A stretch of DNA of 9,885 nt from Thermoplasmata archaeon (lineage in GTDB: Archaea > Thermoplasmatota > Thermoplasmata > GCA-020350865), in NCBI GenBank assembly GCA_020350865.1, contig CP070726.1, positions 2,120,757 through 2,130,641 of the forward strand, given 5' to 3'. The position numbers and the translations under genes are program-made. How positions within the stretch are numbered: the stretch's first letter is position 1; each line of letters begins with the position of its first letter. Below, piece after piece: positions 1-6,130 of this stretch. The notes beneath the pieces are model-generated. The model was not told where the DNA came from. It was given only the letters and a program-made list of their open reading frames with translations, and made no database searches.

Positions 1-690
1 CAGATAGAGATCCTCGTCCTCCAACTTGTATAGAACCTCCTCGAAATCTGAGAGGTCCACCACACCTGCCATTGCCTTTCTTCTGAGCATCAGCGGAGGC
101 TCAACCACCCTGAAATCCTGACCTCTCAAAAAGTCCACAGCAAATCTCCTGAGGGCGTAATCCAGCATTACCATGTCTTCATAGAGATAGTAGAATCCGG
201 CTCCCGAGGTCTTTTGCGGGGATTTGAAATCACCCTGCCCCAGATCCTCGATTATATCCTGGTGGCTTTTCAGCTCGAAGTCGTACTTCTTCGGCTCGCC
301 CCACTGCCTTATGGGCACATTTTCCGAATCGTCCTTGCCTGCGGGCACGGATTCGTGCATGAGGTTTGGTATTCTTCTAAGAAGCCCGTTCCTCTTCTCC
401 AGATAGGTTTCGATTTCTTCATCCAACTTCTTTATCCTCTCGTTGATAGCCTTCATATCCGCAACCTTTTCGGAGAGATCCTCACTGGCCTTCTTGAGCT
501 TCGATATCTCCTCGGTCACCACGTTCCTCTCGTGCTTGAGCTTGTCCCCCTCCTGCCTTTTCTCCCTCCATTTCCTGTCGTTTTCTATGACCTCGTCAAC
601 AACGGTGATATCCTTTTCTGTCCATCCGCGTTTCTTGAGGTCCGCCTTGATTATCTCCGGGGTCTCCCTGAATAGCTTGATATCGAGCAT
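1..690 (-). CDS. serS: Seryl-tRNA synthetase, N-terminal part (C-terminus beyond window edge)
   Basis: Charges tRNA-Ser with serine in the cytoplasm, a class II aminoacyl-tRNA synthetase. The minus-strand reading frame begins MLDIKLFRETPEII and runs 230 codons without a stop to base 1. Residues about 30-100 are highly charged (Glu/Lys/Arg) and helical, matching the antiparallel coiled-coil arm that binds the tRNA-Ser long variable arm. The catalytic part then starts: KTSGAGFYYLYEDMVMLDYA, followed by RRFAVDFLRGQDFRVVEPPL, which fits class II motif 1, and ending at KLEDEDLYL just before motif 2. The family is usually about 420-460 residues, so roughly 200 residues, with motifs 2 and 3, lie outside. 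This is the common type of SerRS, not the divergent methanogen type. The ATG is chosen because an AAGGAT ribosome site (695-700) sits 4 bases upstream and the protein starts exactly where SerRS normally starts. It is divergent from the methyltransferase gene. Confidence 0.96.
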   Translation of the reverse strand, partial: MLDIKLFRETPEIIKADLKKRGWTEKDITVVDEVIENDRKWREKRQEGDKLKHERNVVTEEISKLKKASEDLSEKVADMKAINERIKKLDEEIETYLEKRNGLLRRIPNLMHESVPAGKDDSENVPIRQWGEPKKYDFELKSHQDIIEDLGQGDFKSPQKTSGAGFYYLYEDMVMLDYALRRFAVDFLRGQDFRVVEPPLMLRRKAMAGVVDLSDFEEVLYKLEDEDLYL

Positions 691-755
691 GGCAATCCTT
701 CTTGGGCGCTTTCCTTGAATCCTTCCCTATTTTCTAGGGTGCAAAAGAGTGAAGC

Positions 756-804
756 TGTACTTTAGATTTTCGTCCTATACACCGAAATTATTCGGTAAAG
801 TACA
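756..804. repeat. Inverted repeat TGTACTTTA / TAAAGTACA with nested palindrome, in divergent promoter region
   Basis: Two perfect 9-base arms, TGTACTTTA at 756-764 and TAAAGTACA at 796-804, are separated by 31 bases. Inside lies a second perfect inverted repeat, ACCGAA (781-786) and TTCGGT (791-796), with a 4-base ATTA centre. As a result each divergent gene has a TAAAGTACA element reading toward it, about 60 bases before its start. The position suits an operator or shared promoter element; that role is inferred. A third, weaker repeat, CCCTA/TAGGG (725-739), lies in the serS leader. Confidence 0.55.
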
Positions 805-813
805 AATTATATA
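804..813 (+). promoter_or_regulatory. TATA box for the methyltransferase gene
   Basis: AAATTATATA is the most AT-rich, TATA-like string in the divergent gap. An archaeal start of transcription would be expected about 25 bases downstream, near 835-842, giving a leader of about 20 bases before the GTG start. The TAAAGTACA arm of the inverted repeat lies directly upstream, where a BRE would be. No mapped transcription start is available, so this is a sequence-only call. Confidence 0.5.
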
Positions 814-862
814 TGAGAAACATATTCACTTCCTCTGAGCTCGAATTGTCAAGGCGGTGCTG

Positions 863-1714
863 GTGAATAGTTTGCAGGAACAAAAGAACGTCAAAGAAGA
901 TGTGCTCCAGGGTTATGCCAATCTCTTTCGGGACGATATCCTCATATCTTATTCTCTGGCTTACTACTTCCACAAGATGAAGACCACCATAGATGGGATG
1001 GTGGCGCAGGAGCTGGAATCAAGGGACCGGAACCGGCTCGTGAACATCATGGACATGGGCTGCAACAGGGGCTACGATGTCTTCAGGATGAACCGTAAGT
1101 TCCCCAACCGCAAAATATCGCTTGTGGGCCTCGACATCTCCCCTGTGGATATCCAGTATGCCAGTGATTTTGCGAAGGATCACGACTTGAAAAACTGCGA
1201 CTTTGTTGTGGGCTCTGCCGAAGCAACGAAATATAAAAACGAAAGCTTCGATATCGTCGTGTGCTCTGAGCTTTTGGAGCATGTTCCACAGCCCGAAAAG
1301 GTTCTTAAGGAGATACACAGGATACTCAGGAGGGGAGGCTGTGCCATCATCAGCACCCCCAATGCCGAAAACAGGCTCAGCAGTCTGAGGAAGTTCGCGC
1401 CAAAGAAACTGAAGCAGGGGTGGAACAGACCCCCGACAGTGGAGGACAAGGATAAGGGAAATTACGAGCGTCTGGCCCGGGAGGGATTTGTGAATCTCCC
1501 GCACATATCCGAGAAGGGCATCAAGGAATGGATACGGATCTCGGAGGGCATCGGATTTACTGTGGAGGATGTCAGAAGGGGCAGCCTCATGTGGGGCCAC
1601 GAGTTCTTCGACGAGCATCCCGGACTGACAGGGCTCCTCCTGTTCCTTGATTCCATACTGGACAAGATCACGTACGATTTCTCCAGTGACTTCGCTGCTA
1701 AAATGAGGAAATGA
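863..1714 (+). CDS. Class I SAM-dependent methyltransferase (Methyltransf_11 type)
   Basis: Transfers a methyl group from S-adenosylmethionine to an unknown acceptor; predicted soluble and cytoplasmic. The 283-residue protein has a Rossmann-type core: motif I NIMDMGCNRG (61-70, SAM-binding glycine loop), the acidic residue after strand 2 in VGLDIS (D91), DFVVGSAEA (113-121), FDIVVCSELLEHV (129-141) and the post-motif HRILRRGGCAIISTPN (152-167). Residues 1-55 and 170-283 are additional and probably give substrate specificity. The GTG at 863 is preferred because GGCGGTG (853-859) matches the anti-Shine-Dalgarno at a 3-base spacing; an in-frame GTG at 857 would add two residues. It is divergent from serS and lies 81 bases before a YfhO-like membrane gene, so modification of an envelope glycan or lipid is a reasonable guess. 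The acceptor cannot be read from the sequence. Confidence 0.88.
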   Translation: MNSLQEQKNVKEDVLQGYANLFRDDILISYSLAYYFHKMKTTIDGMVAQELESRDRNRLVNIMDMGCNRGYDVFRMNRKFPNRKISLVGLDISPVDIQYASDFAKDHDLKNCDFVVGSAEATKYKNESFDIVVCSELLEHVPQPEKVLKEIHRILRRGGCAIISTPNAENRLSSLRKFAPKKLKQGWNRPPTVEDKDKGNYERLAREGFVNLPHISEKGIKEWIRISEGIGFTVEDVRRGSLMWGHEFFDEHPGLTGLLLFLDSILDKITYDFSSDFAAKMRK

Positions 1715-1725
1715 CCACAACAAGT

Positions 1726-1736
1726 TTTATAAATAA
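1726..1736 (+). promoter_or_regulatory. TATA box for the YfhO-like gene
   Basis: TTTATAAATAA begins 12 bases after the methyltransferase stop. The spacing to the ATG at 1796 (about 60 bases) allows initiation near 1755-1760 and a leader of about 35-40 bases. A second weaker candidate, AGTATATAC, lies at 1739-1747. This suggests the membrane gene can be transcribed independently of the methyltransferase. The T-rich part (TTTTAT) may also serve to end the upstream transcript. Confidence 0.5.
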
Positions 1737-1775
1737 AAGTATATACAATGCCAGCGGTAAAGGGCAATCATAACT

Positions 1776-1783
1776 GAGGAGGT
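1776..1783 (+). promoter_or_regulatory. Ribosome binding site GAGGAGGT of the YfhO-like gene, long spacing
   Basis: GAGGAGGT is a near-perfect complement to the 16S rRNA 3' end. It sits 12 bases from the ATG at 1796, longer than the usual 5-8. A nearer ATG at 1784 is followed by a stop after one codon, so 1796 is the only sensible start. Confidence 0.7.
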
Positions 1784-1795
1784 ATGGGATAACAT

Positions 1796-4111
1796 ATGGA
1801 TTTCAAGGCAGTGAAAACCACTCTTATGGACATCATAAAAAAAAATGACCTTCTCGTCATACTATCCTTTTTCATAATCGCCTTGGTTTACACATCCGAA
1901 CTGTTGCTCTCCAGTAAAGACCTGCTCGCTTATGCGGAAATCCCCTACTTCTTCTCGGATACTGATCTCCAGATTTCGGCAATGACACACCATCATCAGT
2001 TCCCCTACTGGAACAACTACTTTGCCATGGGTTTTCCTCTCTATGCCCAGCCCACCAACAACGTCTACTACCCCTTTGTCTGGCCCTTTGTAATGCTCCT
2101 GGGGCCGCTGAACGGCCTTAAAGCCATCGTGGTATTCCACGTGTTTTTGAGCGCGGTGGGATTCTGGTTCTATTCGGAACACCTTACTGAAAATAAGTAC
2201 TCCCGGTACTACGGCTCCCTGCTGTACATGCTCTCGGGCGCCTTTGCCATCCGAATTCTCGAGATGGGTCACATCACCCTGTTCGTGCCCTATGCCTGGA
2301 TCCCCATCTGCCTGTTCTTTCTCAACAAATCCATTGAAACCAGGAAATTCAGATACATTATAGCGTGCAGCATTTCCATTGCCATGCTGTCTTTCATAGG
2401 GGCGTACTTCCTCTTCTATTTCTCACTCCTGTTCGTTGTATACGCCCTGTCCAAGATAGTGAAAATCAAGCGGGTCTGGAGGCCAAAACTGGGTATTTCC
2501 TGGGTTAATCTGGCAGTACTTTTGATGATCGGTATTCTGGCCTTCATGCTCTCTGCAATAAAAATCGTTCCGGTCTATTCGTTCAACAGCAACGCACCCA
2601 GGCAGGTGTTCGGGCTGTACGGCTCCATTTCCGCAAACGACCTCCTTCCCTACTTCATTGACAAGCACGCCTCTTACCCGGTCTCGGGAGGGGGAAGCCT
2701 GGGACATTATGCATTCCTCGGTATCCTCCCCATGCTCCTTGTACCCCTGTCCATCCTTCACAAATGCAGATTCAAGTTCTACCTCATGATATCCTCCCTT
2801 GTCTTTGCGCTCTGGGCCATGGGACTTTACACACCCTTCGGCATCGCCCACATCCTCCCCATCGCATCATCCATCCGGGCTCCTGAAAGGGCACTTCTGA
2901 TTCTCACGTTCCTTTTCGTCAGCCTTTCGGTCCTCGGCCTGGACTGGTTGCTTGAGAATTTCCGCAATTTCGAAAGGCACCAGAAGTTCGCAGCATACGC
3001 TTTACTGCTACTCATCATGTTCGCTGTGGGCCTGGAGCTGATAACACCTCTTCTGATATGGCTGGCAGCACCCTCTAACTACGAAGGTTACATGCTCTAC
3101 ACCCAGAACCGCTTCACTGCCCATACCCTGGTTGCGGTTCTGGCAATATCGGTAGTAATCCTCTTGGTAAGCATTAAACTTCTCAACATAGAAATCAAAA
3201 GGTACTCCCTTGCACAGGTATTCAACAGCCCAAAGACCTTTTGCATGCTCATGGCGGTCTTCTGTGCGCTGAACCTGGTGGTCGTGAACCTGCCCCTGTT
3301 CTCTGGGGTCGATGAAAAGGAGCAGAGCAACGTCACTCCAGGAGTGATCGAATTGATACCCTCAGATCACTCCGAGCCGGTGTGGATCAATTTCTCAGAG
3401 CCCATCGCACCCTTCAGGCTGAACCAGGTAACACTGATGGAAAACGACCTTCATCTCGCCACGGGCCTGTTCGGGAGTGCAAAGGCCTACTACCGCATCT
3501 ACAAACCGGGAGCAAATGTGACCATCGGGGACAAAGAATACTACCTCTACGACTACGAATTTGCCCAGTACGAATTCAACGATACCGACCACATCTACGT
3601 CGGCCAGTTCAACATGACCATTGAGAACGAAAGTCTGGATCCCGCATCCGAGCCCGGCTCTGTTTCGGAGTTCACTTCCTCCAGGTTCACCATAGTGAAG
3701 AACTACTACAACGCCACCATCTATGTCTACAGGATGAACAACTCCCTGCCCAACGCCTTCATACTCAGGGATGAAAGCGTCATCCCCATTGAGGTTGCCT
3801 CCTACTCACCCAACAGGATAGAGGTGAAAACAGGGGAGGTCCGGGAAGGAGACAAGGTGGTTTTCAAAGGGAGCTATTATCCCGGCTGGAAGGCGGGAAG
3901 GAAGGGAGGGGCTCTGGAAGATGTCCGGGCGTACCAGCGGATGATCAGCTACGATGTCGATTCTGGAGGAGCCAACGTCACCTATGTGTTCGAGTTTTTC
4001 CCGGGTGATTTTTTGGTCGGCAGTGCGATTACACTGCTCTACTTCCCACTGCTCGCCGTCATTTTTATCCTGATTAAAAAGAAGAAGGGGTTCACCTTTC
4101 TTTCACTTTGA
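1796..4111 (+). CDS. YfhO-like GT-C polytopic membrane glycosyltransferase (predicted)
   Basis: Predicted membrane glycosyltransferase of the GT-C fold, of the kind that moves sugars from lipid-linked donors on the outer face; donor and acceptor are unknown. The 771-residue protein has about 12-13 hydrophobic segments in residues 20-501, then a large polar domain (502-738), one last membrane segment (739-760) and a basic tail KKKKG. Family-like features are the first-loop acidic motif FFSDTDLQ (D55, D57), placed where GT-C enzymes carry their catalytic Asp; MGFPLYAQPTNNVYYP (78-93); the RAPERALLI segment (361-369); and SYYPGWKA (693-700), a typical YfhO C-terminal motif. All nine NxS/T sequons lie in 502-738, which supports an extracellular location for that domain. 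The gene has its own TATA box and strong ribosome site. Family membership is recognised by eye; an alternative is an uncharacterised oligosaccharyltransferase-like protein. Confidence 0.78.
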   Translation: MDFKAVKTTLMDIIKKNDLLVILSFFIIALVYTSELLLSSKDLLAYAEIPYFFSDTDLQISAMTHHHQFPYWNNYFAMGFPLYAQPTNNVYYPFVWPFVMLLGPLNGLKAIVVFHVFLSAVGFWFYSEHLTENKYSRYYGSLLYMLSGAFAIRILEMGHITLFVPYAWIPICLFFLNKSIETRKFRYIIACSISIAMLSFIGAYFLFYFSLLFVVYALSKIVKIKRVWRPKLGISWVNLAVLLMIGILAFMLSAIKIVPVYSFNSNAPRQVFGLYGSISANDLLPYFIDKHASYPVSGGGSLGHYAFLGILPMLLVPLSILHKCRFKFYLMISSLVFALWAMGLYTPFGIAHILPIASSIRAPERALLILTFLFVSLSVLGLDWLLENFRNFERHQKFAAYALLLLIMFAVGLELITPLLIWLAAPSNYEGYMLYTQNRFTAHTLVAVLAISVVILLVSIKLLNIEIKRYSLAQVFNSPKTFCMLMAVFCALNLVVVNLPLFSGVDEKEQSNVTPGVIELIPSDHSEPVWINFSEPIAPFRLNQVTLMENDLHLATGLFGSAKAYYRIYKPGANVTIGDKEYYLYDYEFAQYEFNDTDHIYVGQFNMTIENESLDPASEPGSVSEFTSSRFTIVKNYYNATIYVYRMNNSLPNAFILRDESVIPIEVASYSPNRIEVKTGEVREGDKVVFKGSYYPGWKAGRKGGALEDVRAYQRMISYDVDSGGANVTYVFEFFPGDFLVGSAITLLYFPLLAVIFILIKKKKGFTFLSL

Positions 4112-4114
4112 GCA

Positions 4115-4168
4115 CCTGCTTTTGGAGGGTTAATGAAGACCCCCAGAGGCATGAATGAAAAAAGCAGG
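4115..4168. terminator. Inverted repeat and oligo-T between convergent genes (putative bidirectional terminator)
   Basis: Perfect 9-base arms CCTGCTTTT (4115-4123) and AAAAGCAGG (4160-4168) flank 36 bases. Inside is a smaller repeat, GGGT (4127-4130) and ACCC (4139-4142). On the minus strand the tract at 4158-4163 reads TTTTTT just after the accC stop at 4188, which is the oligo-T signal that ends archaeal transcription. On the plus strand TTTT at 4120-4123 follows the YfhO-like stop at 4111. The termination role is inferred from position between convergent genes. Confidence 0.55.
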
Positions 4169-4187
4169 ACTCGGAGAGCAACAATCC

Positions 4188-5564
4188 CTACCGGGTCTTC
4201 CCCTCCAGGTACCTCTTCACATCATCCAGTATGTTGCGCTCCTTGATAAAATGGGTGGTGTACTCACCCTTAACAAAGAATTCGTTGTCGAGCACCACCT
4301 CGTGGAACGGTATATTTGTCTTGATGCCCTCGATTCTGTACTCCCACAGGGCCCGCTTCATCCGTGCCATGGCCTCGCCTCTGTCCCTGCCCCAGACTAT
4401 GAGTTTAGATAGCAGTGAATCGTAGAAGGGCGGCACATCAAAACCCCCATAGATGCCGCTGTCCACCCGAACGCCCGGCCCCGAGGGCTCTGCATAGTCG
4501 GTGACCTTCCCGGGCGAGGGAAAGAAATTGTTTGCCGGGTCCTCGGCGCATATCCTGCATTCGAAGGCCCATCCCTGTCCGGATATGTCCTCCTGGCCGT
4601 CCTGCAATTCCAGGCCCGAGGCCACCCGGAGCTGCTCCTTGGCCAGGTCCACCCCGGTTATCATCTCGGTGATGGGGTGCTCCACCTGCAGGCGCGTGTT
4701 CATCTCGAGGAAGTAGTAGTTGCCCCTGGAGTACATGAACTCCACGGTGCCCGCATTCCTGTAATTGACCGCCTTGGCTGCGGTGACGGCTGCACGTCCC
4801 ATCTCCTCCCGAAGCTCATCCGTCATAACGCACGAAGGGGTCTCCTCTATCAGCTTCTGATGCCTCCTTTGGACCGAGCATTCCCTCTCCCTCACATGGA
4901 TGACGTTGCCCTTGGTATCGCACATGACCTGAAACTCCACATGGCGGGGTTCGTCCAGGTACTTCTCCAATAGCACGGTCTCGTCACCGAAGGCGGATTT
5001 GGCCAGCCGTTTTGTGGATTCCACTGCCCCGGCCAGCTGCTCCTCAGAATCCACGATCTTCATGCCGATGCCTCCCCCTCCGGCAGAGGCCTTGAGCATC
5101 ACCGGATAGCCCAGTTCGGAGGCCACGTCCTTTGCCTTCTCGATATCTGATATGCCCTCCTCGATACCCGGCACCACGGGAACGCCCGACGATTTCATGG
5201 TTTTTTTGGACAGTAATTTATCCCCCATGTCCCTGATGTTCTGACCCGTGGGTCCGATGAACACCATGCCGTTTTTTTCCACCAGGTCGGAGAATTTATC
5301 GTTCTCGGCCAGAAAGCCGTACCCGGGGTGGATGGCCTCGGCTTTGCATTTCAGTGCCGTGTCTATGATGGTGTCCATTGCAAGGTAGCTCTGCAGCGGC
5401 GGCGGGGGCCCTATCAGGTGGCTCTCGTCCGCGTACCTCACAAACAGAGCATCCCTGTCAGCCTCCGAGTACACGGCCACCGTGACAATGCCCAGCTCCC
5501 TGCACGCCCTCATGATCCTAACGGCGATCTCGCCCCTGTTGGCAACCAGAACCTTGTTCAACAT
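4188..5564 (-). CDS. accC: Biotin carboxylase subunit (acetyl-/propionyl-CoA or pyruvate carboxylase)
   Basis: ATP-dependent carboxylation of biotin on a carrier protein, using bicarbonate; the product feeds acyl-CoA or pyruvate carboxylation in the cytoplasm. The 458 residues cover the whole family: N-domain MLNKVLVANRGEIAVRIMRA (1-20), EAIHPGYGFLAEN (76-88), ATP-grasp glycine loop ASAGGGGIGMK (159-169), ERECSVQRRHQKLIEE (226-241), EMNTRLQVEHPITE (287-300) and ECRICAED (335-342). Residues matching the E. coli active site are all present, each one position earlier: K116, K158, H208, K237, E275, E287, N289, R291, Q293, E295 and R337. The usual Arg in the glycine loop (GGRGM) is Ile here. The start at 5564 is supported by GGGGTGA (5569-5575) four bases upstream; the open frame continues further upstream but that part is not AccC-like. 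No carboxyltransferase or biotin carrier gene is in the window, so the partner enzyme cannot be decided. Confidence 0.95.
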   Translation of the reverse strand: MLNKVLVANRGEIAVRIMRACRELGIVTVAVYSEADRDALFVRYADESHLIGPPPPLQSYLAMDTIIDTALKCKAEAIHPGYGFLAENDKFSDLVEKNGMVFIGPTGQNIRDMGDKLLSKKTMKSSGVPVVPGIEEGISDIEKAKDVASELGYPVMLKASAGGGGIGMKIVDSEEQLAGAVESTKRLAKSAFGDETVLLEKYLDEPRHVEFQVMCDTKGNVIHVRERECSVQRRHQKLIEETPSCVMTDELREEMGRAAVTAAKAVNYRNAGTVEFMYSRGNYYFLEMNTRLQVEHPITEMITGVDLAKEQLRVASGLELQDGQEDISGQGWAFECRICAEDPANNFFPSPGKVTDYAEPSGPGVRVDSGIYGGFDVPPFYDSLLSKLIVWGRDRGEAMARMKRALWEYRIEGIKTNIPFHEVVLDNEFFVKGEYTTHFIKERNILDDVKRYLEGKTR

Positions 5565-5568
5565 GCGC

Positions 5569-5575
5569 TCACCCC
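5569..5575 (-). promoter_or_regulatory. Ribosome binding site of accC
   Basis: On the minus strand GGGGTGA is followed by GCGC and the ATG at 5564. It matches the archaeal anti-Shine-Dalgarno except for one base, and it decides the start of accC against upstream in-frame alternatives. Confidence 0.75.
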
Positions 5576-5606
5576 TATGGTGTAGAAGGTGGAAATGGTC
5601 TCCTTC

Positions 5607-5621
5607 CCTTATGTAGGTTTC
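5607..5621 (-). promoter_or_regulatory. Weak promoter candidate upstream of accC
   Basis: The minus strand reads GAAACCTACATAAGG, with a TATA-like CTACATAAGG about 45 bases before the accC start. A purine-rich string upstream could be a BRE. The box is a poor match, and accC could also be transcribed from the DUF131 promoter, since only 71 bases separate the two genes. Confidence 0.25.
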
Positions 5622-5635
5622 CTTGTTTTGTCCAC

Positions 5636-6058
5636 CTAACTGAGGTAAAAAAGAAAGGCAACCACGATGATCAGAACGATGGCCAATACCACGAGAACCG
5701 CCGTCATCCTGGCATCGGAGCCGAAGATGATGGGGATGGGACCGATGAGCACCACGCCTCCGCCTTTCACCGATCTGCCTGTTCGGGGCCGCGGGCCCTG
5801 CCCCTGCTGCTTGCCTTGGGGGCCGGGTTCCTCCCACGCTACGGCTGCGAACTGGGCCCCGAAACCGAGAAAACCGAATATCATGGCACCGATAATACAC
5901 AGCACACCGAGAAAGGCCCAGAGCCCCGAGCCGTAGACCACAGGGAATATCAGGAACACGCCTGCGCTGGCCTCGCCCTGTGCCACACTGTACCCGAGAA
6001 GCGCTATGCCGCAGACCACAAGGAGTGCTGCCAAGACCATGAATCTGTTTACCTTCAT
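5636..6058 (-). CDS. DUF131 / TIGR00304 family archaeal membrane protein with duplicated motif
   Basis: Small integral membrane protein of unknown function. The family is recognised by GGGVVLIGPIPIIFGSDARM (99-118), followed by a final membrane helix (about 119-137). The N-terminal part has a signal-like or membrane helix (about 7-24) and a second hydrophobic stretch (33-66) that begins AGVFLIFPVVYGSG. This looks like a degenerate copy of the family motif (shared G-V-x-L-I, P, Y/F-G-S). The two halves are joined by a polar Gly/Pro/Gln/Arg linker (75-98). At 140 residues it is longer than the minimal DUF131 domain of roughly 80, as I recall the family. AGGAG (6067-6071) lies 8 bases before the ATG. 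It sits between the giant surface protein gene and accC on the same strand, with about 70 bases on each side. The function cannot be deduced. Confidence 0.82.
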   Translation of the reverse strand: MKVNRFMVLAALLVVCGIALLGYSVAQGEASAGVFLIFPVVYGSGLWAFLGVLCIIGAMIFGFLGFGAQFAAVAWEEPGPQGKQQGQGPRPRTGRSVKGGGVVLIGPIPIIFGSDARMTAVLVVLAIVLIIVVAFLFYLS

Positions 6059-6066
6059 CTCTGATG

Positions 6067-6071
6067 CTCCT
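6067..6071 (-). promoter_or_regulatory. Ribosome binding site of the DUF131 gene
   Basis: AGGAG on the minus strand, 8 bases before the ATG at 6058, which fixes the start. A possible but weak TATA-like string, ACCTTAAGTTTTAG, lies further upstream at about 6090-6104. Confidence 0.6.
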
Positions 6072-6113
6072 GTTACGATATTATGATGAGCTAAAACTTA
6101 AGGTTTATGGCCA

Positions 6114-6130
6114 TGCAGGCTGCAGAAAAA
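6114..6130 (-). terminator. T-tract and short palindrome just after the giant surface-protein gene
   Basis: Directly after the TGA stop (6131-6133) the minus strand reads TTTTTC and then TGCAGCCTGCA (6114-6124), a 5-base palindrome around one central C. Oligo-T tracts at this position commonly end archaeal transcripts. The palindrome is downstream of the Ts, so this is not a bacterial-type hairpin terminator. Its role is inferred. Confidence 0.35.

Noticed and set aside
214..675. 153-codon plus-strand open frame opposite serS
   Set aside because: It is opposite a confident SerRS reading frame and has no ribosome site or recognisable domain.
691..862. Possible tRNA or small RNA in the divergent gap
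   Set aside because: No cloverleaf, GTTC/TpsiC-arm sequence or CCA end is visible on either strand. The inverted repeats are better explained as promoter or operator DNA.
1019..1723. 234-codon open frame antisense to the methyltransferase
   Set aside because: It lies opposite a gene with clear SAM-binding motifs, and its product has no recognisable domain. Its openness follows from the codon bias of the real gene.
2423..2851. 142-codon minus-strand open frame opposite the YfhO-like gene
   Set aside because: The charged, low-complexity translation mirrors hydrophobic codons of the real gene, and there is no start signal.
5565..5900. In-frame N-terminal extension of accC by about 112 codons
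   Set aside because: The extension is Arg/Pro/His-rich with no AccC similarity and overlaps the DUF131 gene in another frame. The true AccC N-terminus starts at 5564 with a good ribosome site.
6059..6130. Giant protein, DUF131 and accC as one tight operon
   Set aside because: Gaps of 72 and 71 bases, a T tract after the giant gene and separate ribosome sites make a single transcriptional unit uncertain; co-transcription cannot be excluded.
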